DNA of 64,000 nt, taken from NCBI RefSeq assembly GCF_021513195.1, contig NZ_CP090974.1, positions 1 to 64,000 of the forward strand. Direction: 5' to 3'. This DNA comes from Shewanella sp. OMA3-2. GTDB lineage: Bacteria; Pseudomonadota; Gammaproteobacteria; Enterobacterales; Shewanellaceae. Below are positions 54,197-63,938 of the stretch, one piece after another. A program made the position numbers and the translations under genes. Every line of letters starts with the position of its first letter. The first letter of the stretch is position 1. The notes beneath the pieces were generated by a model, which was not told where the DNA came from, searched no databases, and saw nothing but the letters and a program-made list of their open reading frames with translations.

Positions 54197-54826
54197 ATGG
54201 AAAAAGGCACGTTAGTTCGCTGGAATAGCGACAAAGGCTTTGGGTTTATTAAACCAGAAACACGCGGTGATACCGATGTGTTTATTCATATTTCAACGCT
54301 CAAACACATGGCCAGAAAACCCCTTGTGGGTGATGAAATACTGTTTCACCGCGAAAACCAACCAGATGGTAAGGTTAAAGCCGTAAAAGCCAGTATAGAA
54401 GGCGTCGCAGTAATTGCGGGCTCCTCATCTGCAAAAGTCATTCACACGCCATTAAGCGGTCCATTTAACCTACCTTCCAATAATAAAACACACCACTCGC
54501 CGCGCACCTCTTCAGGTTCGATCATGGGTAGAATTATTTTAGTGTTAGTGGTGCTTAACTTAGGCATATATGGTTTCAATAAGTATCAAGACTTTAACGC
54601 CACGCCCATTATTACCAACGAAGATGTTGAGCAAATGCAGTGGGCTCCTACAGCACAACCACGTTCCATTATTCCAAGCAGTCAGTTCAGATGCGAAGCA
54701 GGTAAAACCCATTGTAGCCAGATGCGATCTTGTGCAGAAGCCACCTTTTACATAAACAACTGCCCAGGTACAAAAATGGATGGTAATGGCGACGGAGTCC
54801 CCTGCGAAAGGCAATTCTGCGATTAA
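54197..54826 (+). CDS. Cold-shock domain, membrane helix and excalibur domain protein
   Basis: A 209-residue protein. The N-terminal cold-shock domain has KGFGFIKPE (13-21) and VFIHI (28-32), the RNP1 and RNP2 RNA-binding strands. Residues 75-108 are a Ser/His-rich linker. A membrane helix lies at 110-126 (MGRIILVLVVLNLGIYGF). An excalibur calcium-binding domain lies at 164-209 with six cysteines and DGNGDGVPCE (195-204), a DxDxDG-type loop. The topology should put the nucleic-acid part in the cytoplasm and the calcium part in the periplasm. The function is unknown. The ribosome site is AAGGGAAA. Confidence 0.85.
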   Translation: MEKGTLVRWNSDKGFGFIKPETRGDTDVFIHISTLKHMARKPLVGDEILFHRENQPDGKVKAVKASIEGVAVIAGSSSAKVIHTPLSGPFNLPSNNKTHHSPRTSSGSIMGRIILVLVVLNLGIYGFNKYQDFNATPIITNEDVEQMQWAPTAQPRSIIPSSQFRCEAGKTHCSQMRSCAEATFYINNCPGTKMDGNGDGVPCERQFCD

Positions 54827-55062
54827 AAATTGAAGTAATAATAGTCACTGACTTTAGCTAATGTCGATCCAATTTTTCGCCGAGCACCGTTTTTCATTAA
54901 CCCAGCTTTCACTCACACATGTATTCACACGTCATGTACTACAGTCTAGCGCGATAACTTATGTTAAAATGCACCAATCAGCTTTATGAATGTGTTACCG
55001 CTCTCATTTGTCTGACCGAACGTAGAAAAAATCTACCGTGATTAATTCAGAGGATACAAAAT
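54827..55062. other. Intergenic stretch
   Basis: Nothing seen beyond the ribosome site of the next gene (GAGG, 10 bases before its ATG). Confidence 0.4.
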
Positions 55063-55335
55063 ATGAGCAAGTTAAATGCCGAAGAGCGTAAAGCTCGAGA
55101 TAACGATCGTTTTTCAAAACGTGTTGATGAACGTAGAGTAAAAGGCGAAGATGTGGTGGCTTATGCACTTGCCAATGAAAAAGCGTTTAAGTTTCTCACT
55201 AAAGATGAAAAACACAGCCTTAAAGAAAGACAAGCAGCACTGATAGAAGAAGCTAGTCTTAAAAAACAGCAACAAATTGAGCTTCAAAACCAGCAGGAAC
55301 TCGAAAAAGCTGAAGCGGCCTTTACTGAAGAGTAA
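55063..55335 (+). CDS. Unknown small charged protein
   Basis: A 90-residue, highly charged protein with no signal peptide. The start MSKLNAEERKARDNDRFSKR is followed by DEKHSLKERQAALIEEASLK and a Gln/Glu-rich helix that could form a coiled coil (about 55-85). No family recognised. GAGG about 10 bases before the ATG supports the start. Confidence 0.65.
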   Translation: MSKLNAEERKARDNDRFSKRVDERRVKGEDVVAYALANEKAFKFLTKDEKHSLKERQAALIEEASLKKQQQIELQNQQELEKAEAAFTEE

Positions 55336-55502
55336 CCGTTATAAACGGCCATTTTCATTAATGATGAATAATGGCCCATGTTTCAAGTAAGTAGCACATG
55401 CCACAGTTCTGTTAATCACTACCCCGCACACACACCGTAAGAAATAAACAACGATCTTCTGGGTCGAATCTATTGCCGCAAGAGCATGAACAATCCTTAC
55501 CG

Positions 55503-56252
55503 TTATTCCTCGCGCTTCACACACACAAATAACGCATTACCAGATATTTTATCCCACGGAATGATTTTGTCATAATCGTGTTCAAATATTTGCACCTCAA
55601 AATACGGGCTTAGCAATGCTTCAAGTTCGATAAAACTGGTCGCCACCATCGCATGGGAGTCTTGCCATAACTGAGTGATATCAGATTGGGTTTTGGCTAT
55701 GGTTAAATTCAGCGCTTGCATCTCACCTTCACCGCTGTAATGCCAGCCTGACTCAAACACAAATTGGCTGCCATCAAATTCTGCGCTGTGCTTCACTAAC
55801 GCCTTGTTATTAATTTTATGTTTATCAACTGAGTTAAAACAAAACATGCCACCGCTATTTAATGCTTTATGCACGCTCGCAATACAGGCTTTAAGCGCTT
55901 CAATACCGGGTGAATAATGAATGGAGTACAAAAAGCAGGTAATAAGATCGCGTTTTTCTTCAACATTAAACTCAATCATATTTTGCAAACTAAACTGCGC
56001 TTCTGGACAACGCTGCATAGCAATGTCCAGCATAGGCTGATTGATATCAAGTCCACTACTTTGAAAGCCTAAATCGATAAAATGTCTAACATGCGGCCCA
56101 GTGCCACAGGCCAAGTCTAAGTGTTGTTTGCCGTTGTTACCCAAAAACTGATGTAAGCGCGCTACGCTATTTGTTTGTTGTTGATAGTTAATGTCGCAAC
56201 ACATTAAATCATAATAAGCGGATAAATCGGTATAAAGGGCATTGTTAGACAT
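55503..56252 (-). CDS. Class I SAM-dependent methyltransferase
   Basis: A 249-residue methyltransferase. The SAM motif is HLDLACGTGPHVRHFIDLG (about 44-62), followed by the acidic SGLDIN strand and AQFSLQNMIEFN. The fold begins with the ALYTDLSAYYDLMC segment. The substrate is not readable. No methylated-partner gene adjoins; the next gene on this strand is the esterase, 51 bases upstream. Confidence 0.8.
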   Translation of the reverse strand: MSNNALYTDLSAYYDLMCCDINYQQQTNSVARLHQFLGNNGKQHLDLACGTGPHVRHFIDLGFQSSGLDINQPMLDIAMQRCPEAQFSLQNMIEFNVEEKRDLITCFLYSIHYSPGIEALKACIASVHKALNSGGMFCFNSVDKHKINNKALVKHSAEFDGSQFVFESGWHYSGEGEMQALNLTIAKTQSDITQLWQDSHAMVATSFIELEALLSPYFEVQIFEHDYDKIIPWDKISGNALFVCVKREE

Positions 56253-56303
56253 AAAGTAAAATCGAAGACAGACTAAATTTAAGGTGGCGCATATTATATC
56301 AAT

Positions 56304-57236
56304 TCATTCGATTGAGAAATCATTAATGTCTGCTTGAGCATCAAGGCTATTACCCTGCAAACAATTTCCCTTAGGTGGACATTGACCCAGTACCCACTGT
56401 AAGCCATGAATAGCCGTAGTAGGAAAAGCAGTTTGATGATCCGCTTCGGGAATAATCAATAATTTTGTCTGCAATCTTGAGGGCCATTGTTGCATCAAAT
56501 CATTAAAGGCCTGCGCCTCTTTTACCATGTCTTCGCCAGCTCCGTGGACCTTACTTTCTAATTCGCCAATGCCGATGAACACTTTGGCAGATATAGGTTG
56601 AGTGTTTTTTACAAATTGTTTTTCTAATTCAAAAATATACCCTTTATCCCACCAGTAAGAAGGGCTACCAAAAATGTAGCTGTCGAACATTTCAGGCTTA
56701 GTCATTAAAATATACGTTCCAAATAGCCCGCCCAAAGAGTTACCCATGTAAACCCGTTTACTAGCCAGTGCGCGGTAATGACTCTCGACATAATTAAACA
56801 CTGTCTGTCCAATAAAATCACGATGAGCCGCAGCCCCTCCAGTAACATTCTTCCACTGTTTATTTTGCGTTGGGGTATAGTCACGAATGCGGCTTAAGCT
56901 CCCTATGCTGCCTTTAGAATAGGAAATTCCCACAATAATGGCTTCATCCATTTTATTGAAATTCATCGGAAATCGGCTCGCACCAGACACAATTTGGAAG
57001 CTATACCAAGCATCGGTTAAATACACCACCGGGTAGTGCTTATTGGGTTGACTGTGATAAGACTTAGGCAATTTAACAAATAAAGGGTAAATTCGCTGAC
57101 TACTAGGATCTGTAATCTCAACCACTTGACTTCTTGGAATATTAAATGGTTGGGCGTTATTATTTGCCCCAAAAACAGAGATCGATGTTAAAACCATAAT
57201 GACAAAAAACATAACACGAGTCGATAGCATACTCAC
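56304..57236 (-). CDS. Secreted esterase (alpha/beta-hydrolase, esterase D type)
   Basis: A 310-residue hydrolase of the Fes/IroE/esterase D type. A signal peptide is at 1-24 (LSTRVMFFVIMVLTSISVFGA). The nucleophile motif is MGNSLGGLFGTY. A later Asp and His (IPEADHQTAFPT) complete the triad. Related enzymes cut siderophore esters or S-formylglutathione; no siderophore genes lie near. GTG 57236 or ATG 57230 could be the start. The predicted product is periplasmic. Confidence 0.8.
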   Translation of the reverse strand: MSMLSTRVMFFVIMVLTSISVFGANNNAQPFNIPRSQVVEITDPSSQRIYPLFVKLPKSYHSQPNKHYPVVYLTDAWYSFQIVSGASRFPMNFNKMDEAIIVGISYSKGSIGSLSRIRDYTPTQNKQWKNVTGGAAAHRDFIGQTVFNYVESHYRALASKRVYMGNSLGGLFGTYILMTKPEMFDSYIFGSPSYWWDKGYIFELEKQFVKNTQPISAKVFIGIGELESKVHGAGEDMVKEAQAFNDLMQQWPSRLQTKLLIIPEADHQTAFPTTAIHGLQWVLGQCPPKGNCLQGNSLDAQADINDFSIE

Positions 57237-57344
57237 CCACTAAGCTTGACATAAAATTCATAGATTAAAGATAGCCGTCAAACCTAACCCAGTTTGATTA
57301 AACTTTAAAAAGCAGCGACCAACGCTATCCCTGATGCTGAGTAA

Positions 57345-57749
57345 CTAACGCACCCACAACATAAGCTCATTAGCATCTACCACAGCCAACTGCCTTTTAG
57401 TTAATTCGCCTGCTGCGTCAAACAGTAATAACTCCGCAGGTCTGGCACTATGCTTAGCTATCAATTGGTCTCCCTCTGGGGTGCCCGCTCTGGCAAGTAA
57501 AAAGAAAACGTTATCACCAAGATGAGCACGCGCTTCATTCATCTGCTCAGTCTGGCTGGTACTTGAAACGAGGTTAGGATCATAGACAAATACTAGCGCA
57601 GGTTTGCCGGTGCCAATTTGTTCATGGGTGGTTTTAAATCCCTTGGGCATCACCATCAGCACCAACCCCAAAACAGCAACGATAGTTGCAATAACACTTA
57701 TCGAAACCCAAGGCATTTTACCTGGCGAGTTTGAAGTATTTTTATTCAT
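57345..57749 (-). CDS. Membrane-anchored protein of unknown function
   Basis: A 134-residue protein with one N-terminal membrane helix (PWVSISVIATIVAVLGLVLMV, about 13-33) and an extracytoplasmic domain. The sequence PALVFVYDPNLVSS, FFLLARAGTPEGDQ and LLLFDAAGELTKRQLAVV suggests a thioredoxin-like fold with no cysteine pair. Not recognised as a named family. It lies upstream of the esterase with about 108 bases between, so cotranscription is possible. Confidence 0.65.
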   Translation of the reverse strand: MNKNTSNSPGKMPWVSISVIATIVAVLGLVLMVMPKGFKTTHEQIGTGKPALVFVYDPNLVSSTSQTEQMNEARAHLGDNVFFLLARAGTPEGDQLIAKHSARPAELLLFDAAGELTKRQLAVVDANELMLWVR

Positions 57750-58258
57750 GATGGTAAGCCTCTATTTTTATTGTTGAAATACATAATCACGTTGTGCAGT
57801 GTAGTGAGTTAACCTGAGCGCAAGATTAAAAATTGTCGAACCTATTAGGAGAAGCTCATCAATAGGTTATTGATTACAGCAATAACCTTTACTTTGTAGC
57901 ATCAGTATCTTGTGTCACTCTCGCTAACAGAAAACATTACTCACTCAATTATAACTGCTAAGATTATGATACTTACTGTTAACATTTTACTCTTACTATA
58001 AAAAATAACGATAAACTTGCTGAACATTATTTGGCTGAATTGAGTATTACTTGGTTGAGTTGAGCATTACTTGTCTTAATTAAGCTTTAGTTAAGCGTTA
58101 GCTAAAAATGAATAAACTAACTTTGCTTTACCTAGGTTGAGGCTGCCACTGTACACAAGGTACTATTTTTGCTTAATATTTAAATAAAATGCACTCAGCA
58201 GTAAACCAAACCATGTCTCATCTTTATTTGAACATCATAGTCAACAAGGACTAAATCA
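57750..58258. other. Intergenic stretch with a tandem repeat
   Basis: No gene. A 20-bp imperfect tandem repeat lies at 58031-58070. GTG 58259 of the next gene has AAGGA 8 bases before it. Confidence 0.5.
58031..58070. repeat. 20-bp imperfect tandem repeat
   Basis: TTGGCTGAATTGAGTATTAC (58031-58050) and TTGGTTGAGTTGAGCATTAC (58051-58070) differ at three positions. It lies about 190 bases before the PAS-GGDEF gene. Confidence 0.8.
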
Positions 58259-59181
58259 GTGGCTCAATTGTTAGATCATCATATTGAACAGATTATTATT
58301 GATTCACTATTACTCACAAAAGATGGTGTAGGCATTTTTGATCCCGAAGACAGGTTAATATTTTGCAATCTTGCCTTAGCGATGTTTTTATCCATGCCTG
58401 CTGAACAAGCCTTACATAAAACGTTTTCTGAATTGTGTTTTATCTGTTTTAGTAACAAAACAGGGATAAATATTGAAGCAGATTGTTTTGATACTTGGAT
58501 AGCTGCTACAAATAAAAAAAGAAGACATAGTGATTACCGCACATTTGAAACCGACACAGTAGCAGGCAAGTACTTCATAGTAACCGAACAAATGGTGCAG
58601 AATAATTACTTGTATATGTATATCACTGACATTACAGAAAAAAAGAGAATGAAAAAAGGCTCAAGTTAATGTCGCAAAAGCTAGAAAAACTGGCCGCAAC
58701 AGATTACTTAACCGGTATTCATAACCGTCGTCATTTTTACGAAACCGCCAAAGAGGAATTTAATAGAAGTTTAAGGCAAAATATCACTCTAACAGTACTG
58801 ATGTTAGACCTAGATAAATTTAAACTTATCAACGATACCTATGGCCATAATGCTGGCGACCTAGTGTTGCAAACGTTTACCAAAACGGTCAGTAAATTGC
58901 TCAGGGACTATGATACTTTTGCGCGCATAGGCGGCGAAGAGTTCGCTATTTTACTGCCTTCAACAGACGCTACCATAGGCGCGATGATCGCTGAACGAAT
59001 TAGAGCCGCGGTAGCAGCAATGACAATTATCTTTGAAAATGACACGCTAATGATTACAACATCGATAGGACTGTTACAACACTCAGATCAAATAACCTGT
59101 TTCGATCATATGATGCAAATAGCAGATGAACACCTGAACCTAGCCAAAAAAAATGGACGAAATAGAGTAAAAGTAGGTTAA
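58259..59181 (+). pseudogene. PAS-GGDEF diguanylate cyclase, one-base frameshift
   Basis: A predicted cyclic di-GMP synthase, 307 residues after repair. A PAS domain (about 10-125; GVGIFDPEDRLIFCNLAL) ends in the DITEKKRMKK helix. The next frame runs from MSQKLEKLAATDYLTGIHNR into GGDEF: ARIGGEEFAILLP with inhibitory RDYD five residues before. The A-run at 58652-58657 is one A short; restoring it gives KKRLKLMSQKLEKL. The ORF from 58669 on its own would be a plain GGDEF domain, but the frame position and the PAS-type linker favour a single protein. The start is GTG. Confidence 0.8.
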
Positions 59182-59525
59182 TCTTGGTACTTATGTAACA
59201 TCCATAACTAACAGCCACTATGCAGCGTTTGCTCCCCACCTTCTACCAAGTAATTCGCAACTAAAACATAAAAAAATCAGCAAAACTGGGGGGAAATAGG
59301 CACCATACCGAACGGTACCATTCTGTTATATATGCACTTGAACACGCTACTCGAGAAGCCCTAAAGCTATCATATCCGTAAACCAATAATAAGCGACACT
59401 GAGTCAACGTTTATCATTGAATTACACGCAGCAACTTGGTTTGACAAGTGACTCAGTAAAAATTTTATCTTAATGTAGGCTTAGGTCGGCAATGATTTTT
59501 GTATTATCGTCGCAGGATAAATTGA
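59182..59525. other. Intergenic stretch between convergent genes
   Basis: I see nothing here that I can support. It includes a GGGGGGAAA stretch at 59290 and no ORF. Confidence 0.4.
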
Positions 59526-60809
59526 CTACAGCAGCAGACTTAGCGCCAACGGAAATATTAAAATACCCGCGCTAACGTAACCCAGTTTATTAACACTTTT
59601 AGAATACGCTTTTGCTTGTTTCATTCCAAATAACGGCCGCAACAAGGTGCTACGACGAATAAGTTCATAACAAAGCAAGCACCCGACAATAGTAATAACA
59701 ATGACGGCTAATGGCTCAATAATGGGTCCAGCTGGACCTAAGTCAAATTGAGATAGTTGGTAGGCCGCTATAATAATAATACTTTGGTGCAAAATATAAA
59801 AAGCGTACACCCCCTCAGACCAATAACTCAGTTTGCTGGAGGCAACATTTAAATAATGATATGCCAAAGACAATAGCAACAAAGCACCCATTACCCTTGA
59901 AAGACTGTAGCTGAGCAAGCCCAGCAATTGCCAAGTATAATGTGCATTGTCACCCTGTGGCAGCCACATAAATTGATAGAAACACACAAAGCTGACGAGT
60001 ACTAAAGGGGTTAGTTTGGCTAAAAAGGGCAACGCCTCTTTAACTCGTGACCAAAACAGCGGTGACCAACCAATTAAATAGCCGTATAGCATAAAGGCGA
60101 ACCCAAGCGGGTATCTTACTGTGTCTGGCTCCCAGAACAGTTGCAGTAAAAAAATGGGTAGCGTTGCCATGCCTATAGCCAATGCACCTGGTAAACGAAA
60201 TATCCAATTCAATACTTGTACTGTTTTATTCGCATTTAACAATGGCAGTAAACAAACCAACAGCAAAGAGAATTGCCATAACGAGCGTAAATACCACAGG
60301 TGGTTCACATCGATATGCGGCCATATACCGGCTTGATACTCTTTAAAGATGACGCTGTCTTCAGCAAAAAACTCAATCATAAACTGCCAATACGACATAT
60401 CTAGTGCTGATTTCTGAGTCATCTCAATATACAGTTGCGGCGGCACAACAACCAAAATACCAAATAACAAAGGCAGCAAAATACGCACCGAACGTAAAAA
60501 TACAAACCGCTCTACCGACACCTTGACCAGTAAAAATTTTATCGCAATACCAGAAACTAGCCACAATATTGCCATTCGCCAAGGTGACACAAACAACATG
60601 ACCATCTCAAGACCTTGCCACTGATATTGGCTTTTAAAATGAAACCCCCAATTTTCAACGTATAGCATGCCAATATGAAAAAAGATCAGTAAACCAAAAG
60701 CACCAACCCGCAACCAGTCCAAATCAAATCGGCGTGATGGCATATATTCAAAATCGGGTACAAAGTAATACTTGATAATTGCTTTCAGATTACCGATGCT
60801 GTTTAACAT
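59526..60809 (-). CDS. Acyltransferase 3 family membrane protein (OpgC-like)
   Basis: A 427-residue integral membrane protein with about ten helices, of the acyltransferase 3 superfamily. The signature is RFDLDWLRVGAFGLLIFFHI (about 27-46), where His45 is the catalytic-type residue. RSVRILLPLLFGILVVVPPQ and YHYLNVASSKLSYWSEGVYAFYILHQS follow. It may O-acylate a glucan or other glycan in the envelope; the target is unknown. ATG 60809 follows GGGGCGG. It is divergent from the LytTR gene 212 bases away. Confidence 0.85.
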   Translation of the reverse strand: MLNSIGNLKAIIKYYFVPDFEYMPSRRFDLDWLRVGAFGLLIFFHIGMLYVENWGFHFKSQYQWQGLEMVMLFVSPWRMAILWLVSGIAIKFLLVKVSVERFVFLRSVRILLPLLFGILVVVPPQLYIEMTQKSALDMSYWQFMIEFFAEDSVIFKEYQAGIWPHIDVNHLWYLRSLWQFSLLLVCLLPLLNANKTVQVLNWIFRLPGALAIGMATLPIFLLQLFWEPDTVRYPLGFAFMLYGYLIGWSPLFWSRVKEALPFLAKLTPLVLVSFVCFYQFMWLPQGDNAHYTWQLLGLLSYSLSRVMGALLLLSLAYHYLNVASSKLSYWSEGVYAFYILHQSIIIIAAYQLSQFDLGPAGPIIEPLAVIVITIVGCLLCYELIRRSTLLRPLFGMKQAKAYSKSVNKLGYVSAGILIFPLALSLLL

Positions 60810-61021
60810 AAATTCCGCCCCTTAATTTCGCTGACATATTATTTTCTGTATTGTTCAGCGTAATTGTTTCTCAATGTTGAAATAGCAAAGTCTTACACAA
60901 ATGGGGGCAGATAAAAGCCTAAAGGTCTGTACTGACAGTGCTTAGGGACAAGCGGTGGCTGTGTGGGACGAATAAATTAACAATAAGCCTTCCATCAACT
61001 AAATCGTCTAAATGGATCAAC

Positions 61022-61888
61022 ATGAATTACTTGTCACATTTTCAGCGCTACAAGTTCAACTATGAAATTATCGTATTGTTCTGCTACTTTTTCATTAATG
61101 CGACAGTATTAGCGACCTCAGTTTTAATGGAAGAAAGCCGAGAGTCTAGTTCATTGGTTTTTGATACCCGGGAACCCTTTGTGTGGGAATACTCAAGTGC
61201 AGTGAGCTCTATTTTACTGTTCCCACTTATTGTCTATCTGCTACGAAAACATCCATTTCAATGGCAAAACATTAAACAATCATTCGCTGTTTATGGGTTT
61301 GCATCTGTGGTCTTTTCACTGGGCCATGTAGGCCTAATGGTGGGCATAAGAGAAGTAGTGTATTTACTAATGGATAGACGCTACGACTTTGGCAATCTTG
61401 GTTTTGAGTTACTTTATGAATATCGCAAAGATTTATGGAGCTTCATCTTTTTTGTCATTGTGATAAAGGGTTACCAATTTATCATTATGCGCTTGCAGGG
61501 CGAAGCAAACCCGATAGAAATAGGGGAAAGTGAGCATTCAGTCGATAAACCACACACGAATCTAGACCGGCTATTAGTTAAAAAACTAGGTAAAGAATTT
61601 ATTATTCAAATTCATGATGTCGAATGGCTTGAGGGATCTGGCAACTACGTCAACTTACACATAAAAGAACGTATTTATCCGCTTAGAGCAACATTAACAT
61701 CATTATCTGCACAGCTTAGTACTCAAGGCTTTTGTCGTATCCACCGCTCACATGCCGTTAGACTTGATATGGTGGAATCGATCACACCGCTAGCTAGCGG
61801 CGATAGCGAAGTGAAACTCAGAAATAACAAAACCCTTATGCTTTCAAGACGCTACAAAGATGGATTTAAACAAATGTTTGAACGATGA
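61022..61888 (+). CDS. Membrane LytTR-family transcription regulator
   Basis: A 288-residue protein. The N-terminal half (about 1-160) has four predicted membrane helices (YEIIVLFCYFFINATVLATS, SAVSSILLFPLIVYLL, FAVYGFASVVFSLGHVGLMV, FIFFVIVIKGYQFIIM). A LytTR DNA-binding domain follows at the C-terminus (about 190-288; IQIHDVEWLEGSGNYVNLHI, GFCRIHRSHAVRLD). ATG 61022 is chosen; the frame from 60938 has no homology. It is adjacent to, and divergent from, the acyltransferase gene, its likely target. Confidence 0.85.
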   Translation: MNYLSHFQRYKFNYEIIVLFCYFFINATVLATSVLMEESRESSSLVFDTREPFVWEYSSAVSSILLFPLIVYLLRKHPFQWQNIKQSFAVYGFASVVFSLGHVGLMVGIREVVYLLMDRRYDFGNLGFELLYEYRKDLWSFIFFVIVIKGYQFIIMRLQGEANPIEIGESEHSVDKPHTNLDRLLVKKLGKEFIIQIHDVEWLEGSGNYVNLHIKERIYPLRATLTSLSAQLSTQGFCRIHRSHAVRLDMVESITPLASGDSEVKLRNNKTLMLSRRYKDGFKQMFER

Positions 61889-62095
61889 AAAAGAACAAGC
61901 CTAGTGCCTAGCCAGTTTCATATAAAGCTAATATGGTCAAAGTACGCTTTCCATCGCGTACGCAAAGCTTACCAATGAGACTTCATCAAGCTGGTTACTA
62001 TATGCAATCGCTGTTAAGGTTCATTATGTTATTATGTAACAATAGTTAGCTCGATTGATTTCTAGCGTATTTTGTCCAAAGGATTAAATTTTTTT

Positions 62096-62587
62096 ATGGA
62101 AAAAGTGTTTGAAAAATTGATGTATGCATCGCGCTGGATCATGGCACCGATTTATCTGGGGTTAAGCCTAGTGTTATTTGCTTTAGGCATAAAGTTCTTC
62201 CAAGAAATCTTTCACCTCATCCCCAATATCTTCAAAATAGCTGAAGTCGATTTAATACTGGTTACGCTATCACTCATCGACATTACCTTAGTGGGTGGTC
62301 TGCTCATCATGGTGATGTTTTCAGGCTACGAAAACTTCGTTTCACAGCTTGATGTCAGTGAAGACAGTGAAAAGCTCAACTGGCTTGGCAAAATGGATTC
62401 AGGTTCACTTAAAAACAAAGTGGCGGCTTCAATTGTGGCGATTTCATCTATCCACCTGCTTAAAGTCTTTATGAATGCCGAAAATATCGAGAACGACAAG
62501 ATCATGTGGTATCTGCTAATCCACATCACTTTTGTATTATCTGCATTTGCTATGGGGTATCTGGATAAAATTACCCGTGCAAAATAG
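62096..62587 (+). CDS. UPF0114 (YqhA)-family inner-membrane protein
   Basis: A 163-residue protein with about four membrane helices ([40 protein letters not shown], and two C-terminal). The whole sequence fits TIGR00645/YqhA, whose function is unknown. ATG 62096 with AAGGA 12 bases upstream is preferred to the frame start at 62072. Confidence 0.85.
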   Translation: MEKVFEKLMYASRWIMAPIYLGLSLVLFALGIKFFQEIFHLIPNIFKIAEVDLILVTLSLIDITLVGGLLIMVMFSGYENFVSQLDVSEDSEKLNWLGKMDSGSLKNKVAASIVAISSIHLLKVFMNAENIENDKIMWYLLIHITFVLSAFAMGYLDKITRAK

Positions 62588-62683
62588 CATAAGTAAATCG
62601 TGGGGTAGAAAATTATTCTATCCCCACTAATGGCTATCAATGTTGGCCGTACTACGTGAGCTCATCAACCACGGAACGTATCT

Positions 62684-63766
62684 ATGATAAAATACTGGTA
62701 CAAACAATTCCCTCAATATCCGCCTGATCACCCCGATTACTGGCGCATTCGTTTAATCGAACATTCATTACTCATTACTACCAGCTACTTTCTCATTTTG
62801 ACCCTAATCAATTTGTTGCATTTCGATAACTTCCAATACGCCTTACTCGATGGTTTCGGCTTATTCTTATCACTGGCTATATACTGCCACTTTCGTAAAA
62901 CTGGACAGGTTAAGGCAACATCATGGGCGGTGACTATTATGGTAGCCAGTCTAATCATGCTGTTTTTGTTCACAACAAAAGGTTACTCCCACTCATTACT
63001 ATGGGCAACCTTGATCCCGCCATTTTCATTTTTTCTTGTTGGTCGAACTTGGGGGACGGTTGTCTCATCAATTACATTTAGCCTGTGCGTCATATTGGTT
63101 TATCAACAAACACAGAATGCCGAGCCGTTCACATATTCCATGGGGTCATTATTTAACGTTATCGAGGTATGTATTGCGCAAGTATTAATCTTACGATTCT
63201 ATGAAAAAACCCGATTTTCAGCCTATCAAAAGCTTGCTCTACGCAACATAGAAATCCAAGAAATGGCTGAAACAGATAAACTCACAGGGCTGTATAACCG
63301 TGAAAAACTCGATGGGGTTCTTGATAAACTACTCGCTTCACCAAACATAAATACTGCTATGGATACTCATACAATAAGTACTGATGCCATAAGTAATGAG
63401 ACGATACCGCCTGTGCAATACCCTATTTCGATTGCCATTATCGACATAGATCATTTCAAACTAATTAATGATACTCACGGTCATCTTGTGGGGGATAAAG
63501 TTTTACATGAACTAGCACAATTACTGCAAAGCCAAATGCGCAATGATGATTTATTAGCACGCTGGGGCGGCGAAGAATTTGTGGTGGTACTACCCAGCAC
63601 CACCTTAGACGATGCGATGGAGTTAAGCGAAAGATTACGCCAGTTTATTGCCAGTAAGAATATCCGACAAATGGGGCTAACTATCAGCCTAGGTATCGCA
63701 CAATATCAGTTAGAAGACTCTGCTCACAGCTTACTCGACCGTGCAGATAAAGCACTGTCTCATTAA
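62684..63766 (+). CDS. Membrane GGDEF diguanylate cyclase
   Basis: A 360-residue protein. About six membrane helices fill residues 25-175 (SLLITTSYFLILTLINLL, ALLDGFGLFLSLAIYCHF, and others). A short linker leads to the GGDEF domain (about 195-355): TDKLTGLYNREKLD, IAIIDIDHFKLINDTHGHLV, ARWGGEEFVVVLPST. The inhibitory site RNDD lies before GGEEF. A sequence insert of about 25 residues (ASPNINTAMDTHTISTDA and on) sits after the first helix of the domain. A terminator follows at 63858. Confidence 0.88.
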   Translation: MIKYWYKQFPQYPPDHPDYWRIRLIEHSLLITTSYFLILTLINLLHFDNFQYALLDGFGLFLSLAIYCHFRKTGQVKATSWAVTIMVASLIMLFLFTTKGYSHSLLWATLIPPFSFFLVGRTWGTVVSSITFSLCVILVYQQTQNAEPFTYSMGSLFNVIEVCIAQVLILRFYEKTRFSAYQKLALRNIEIQEMAETDKLTGLYNREKLDGVLDKLLASPNINTAMDTHTISTDAISNETIPPVQYPISIAIIDIDHFKLINDTHGHLVGDKVLHELAQLLQSQMRNDDLLARWGGEEFVVVLPSTTLDDAMELSERLRQFIASKNIRQMGLTISLGIAQYQLEDSAHSLLDRADKALSH

Positions 63767-63857
63767 CCCCCCGCTCATAATAAAATGCGTATGAATGGAA
63801 TCTGAAAAAATGTTAAAGATTACGTTAAAAACGATGACATAAGTACGCTCTTACAAT

Positions 63858-63895
63858 AAAAAGCCTCAATACAGTTAAGTATTGAGGCTTTTTGC
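63858..63895. terminator. Terminator between the GGDEF gene and the window-edge gene
   Basis: AAAAAGCCTCAATAC pairs with GTATTGAGGCTTTTT around a 6-base loop. It probably works in both directions. Confidence 0.85.
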
Positions 63896-63938
63896 ATATC
63901 AAAATTCAGATTTCTAATCTTTAAATCAAATCTAAAAT

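Noticed and set aside
57237..58258. Relation between 57345-57749 and the window-edge sequence near 63980 (both show CTCTGG and CTGGCAAGT)
   Set aside because: The shared words are short, and the two are in different reading frames. Probably chance.
58669..59181. Stand-alone GGDEF gene overlapping the PAS gene
   Set aside because: The join by one extra A gives a normal PAS-linker-GGDEF protein; no own ribosome site fits.
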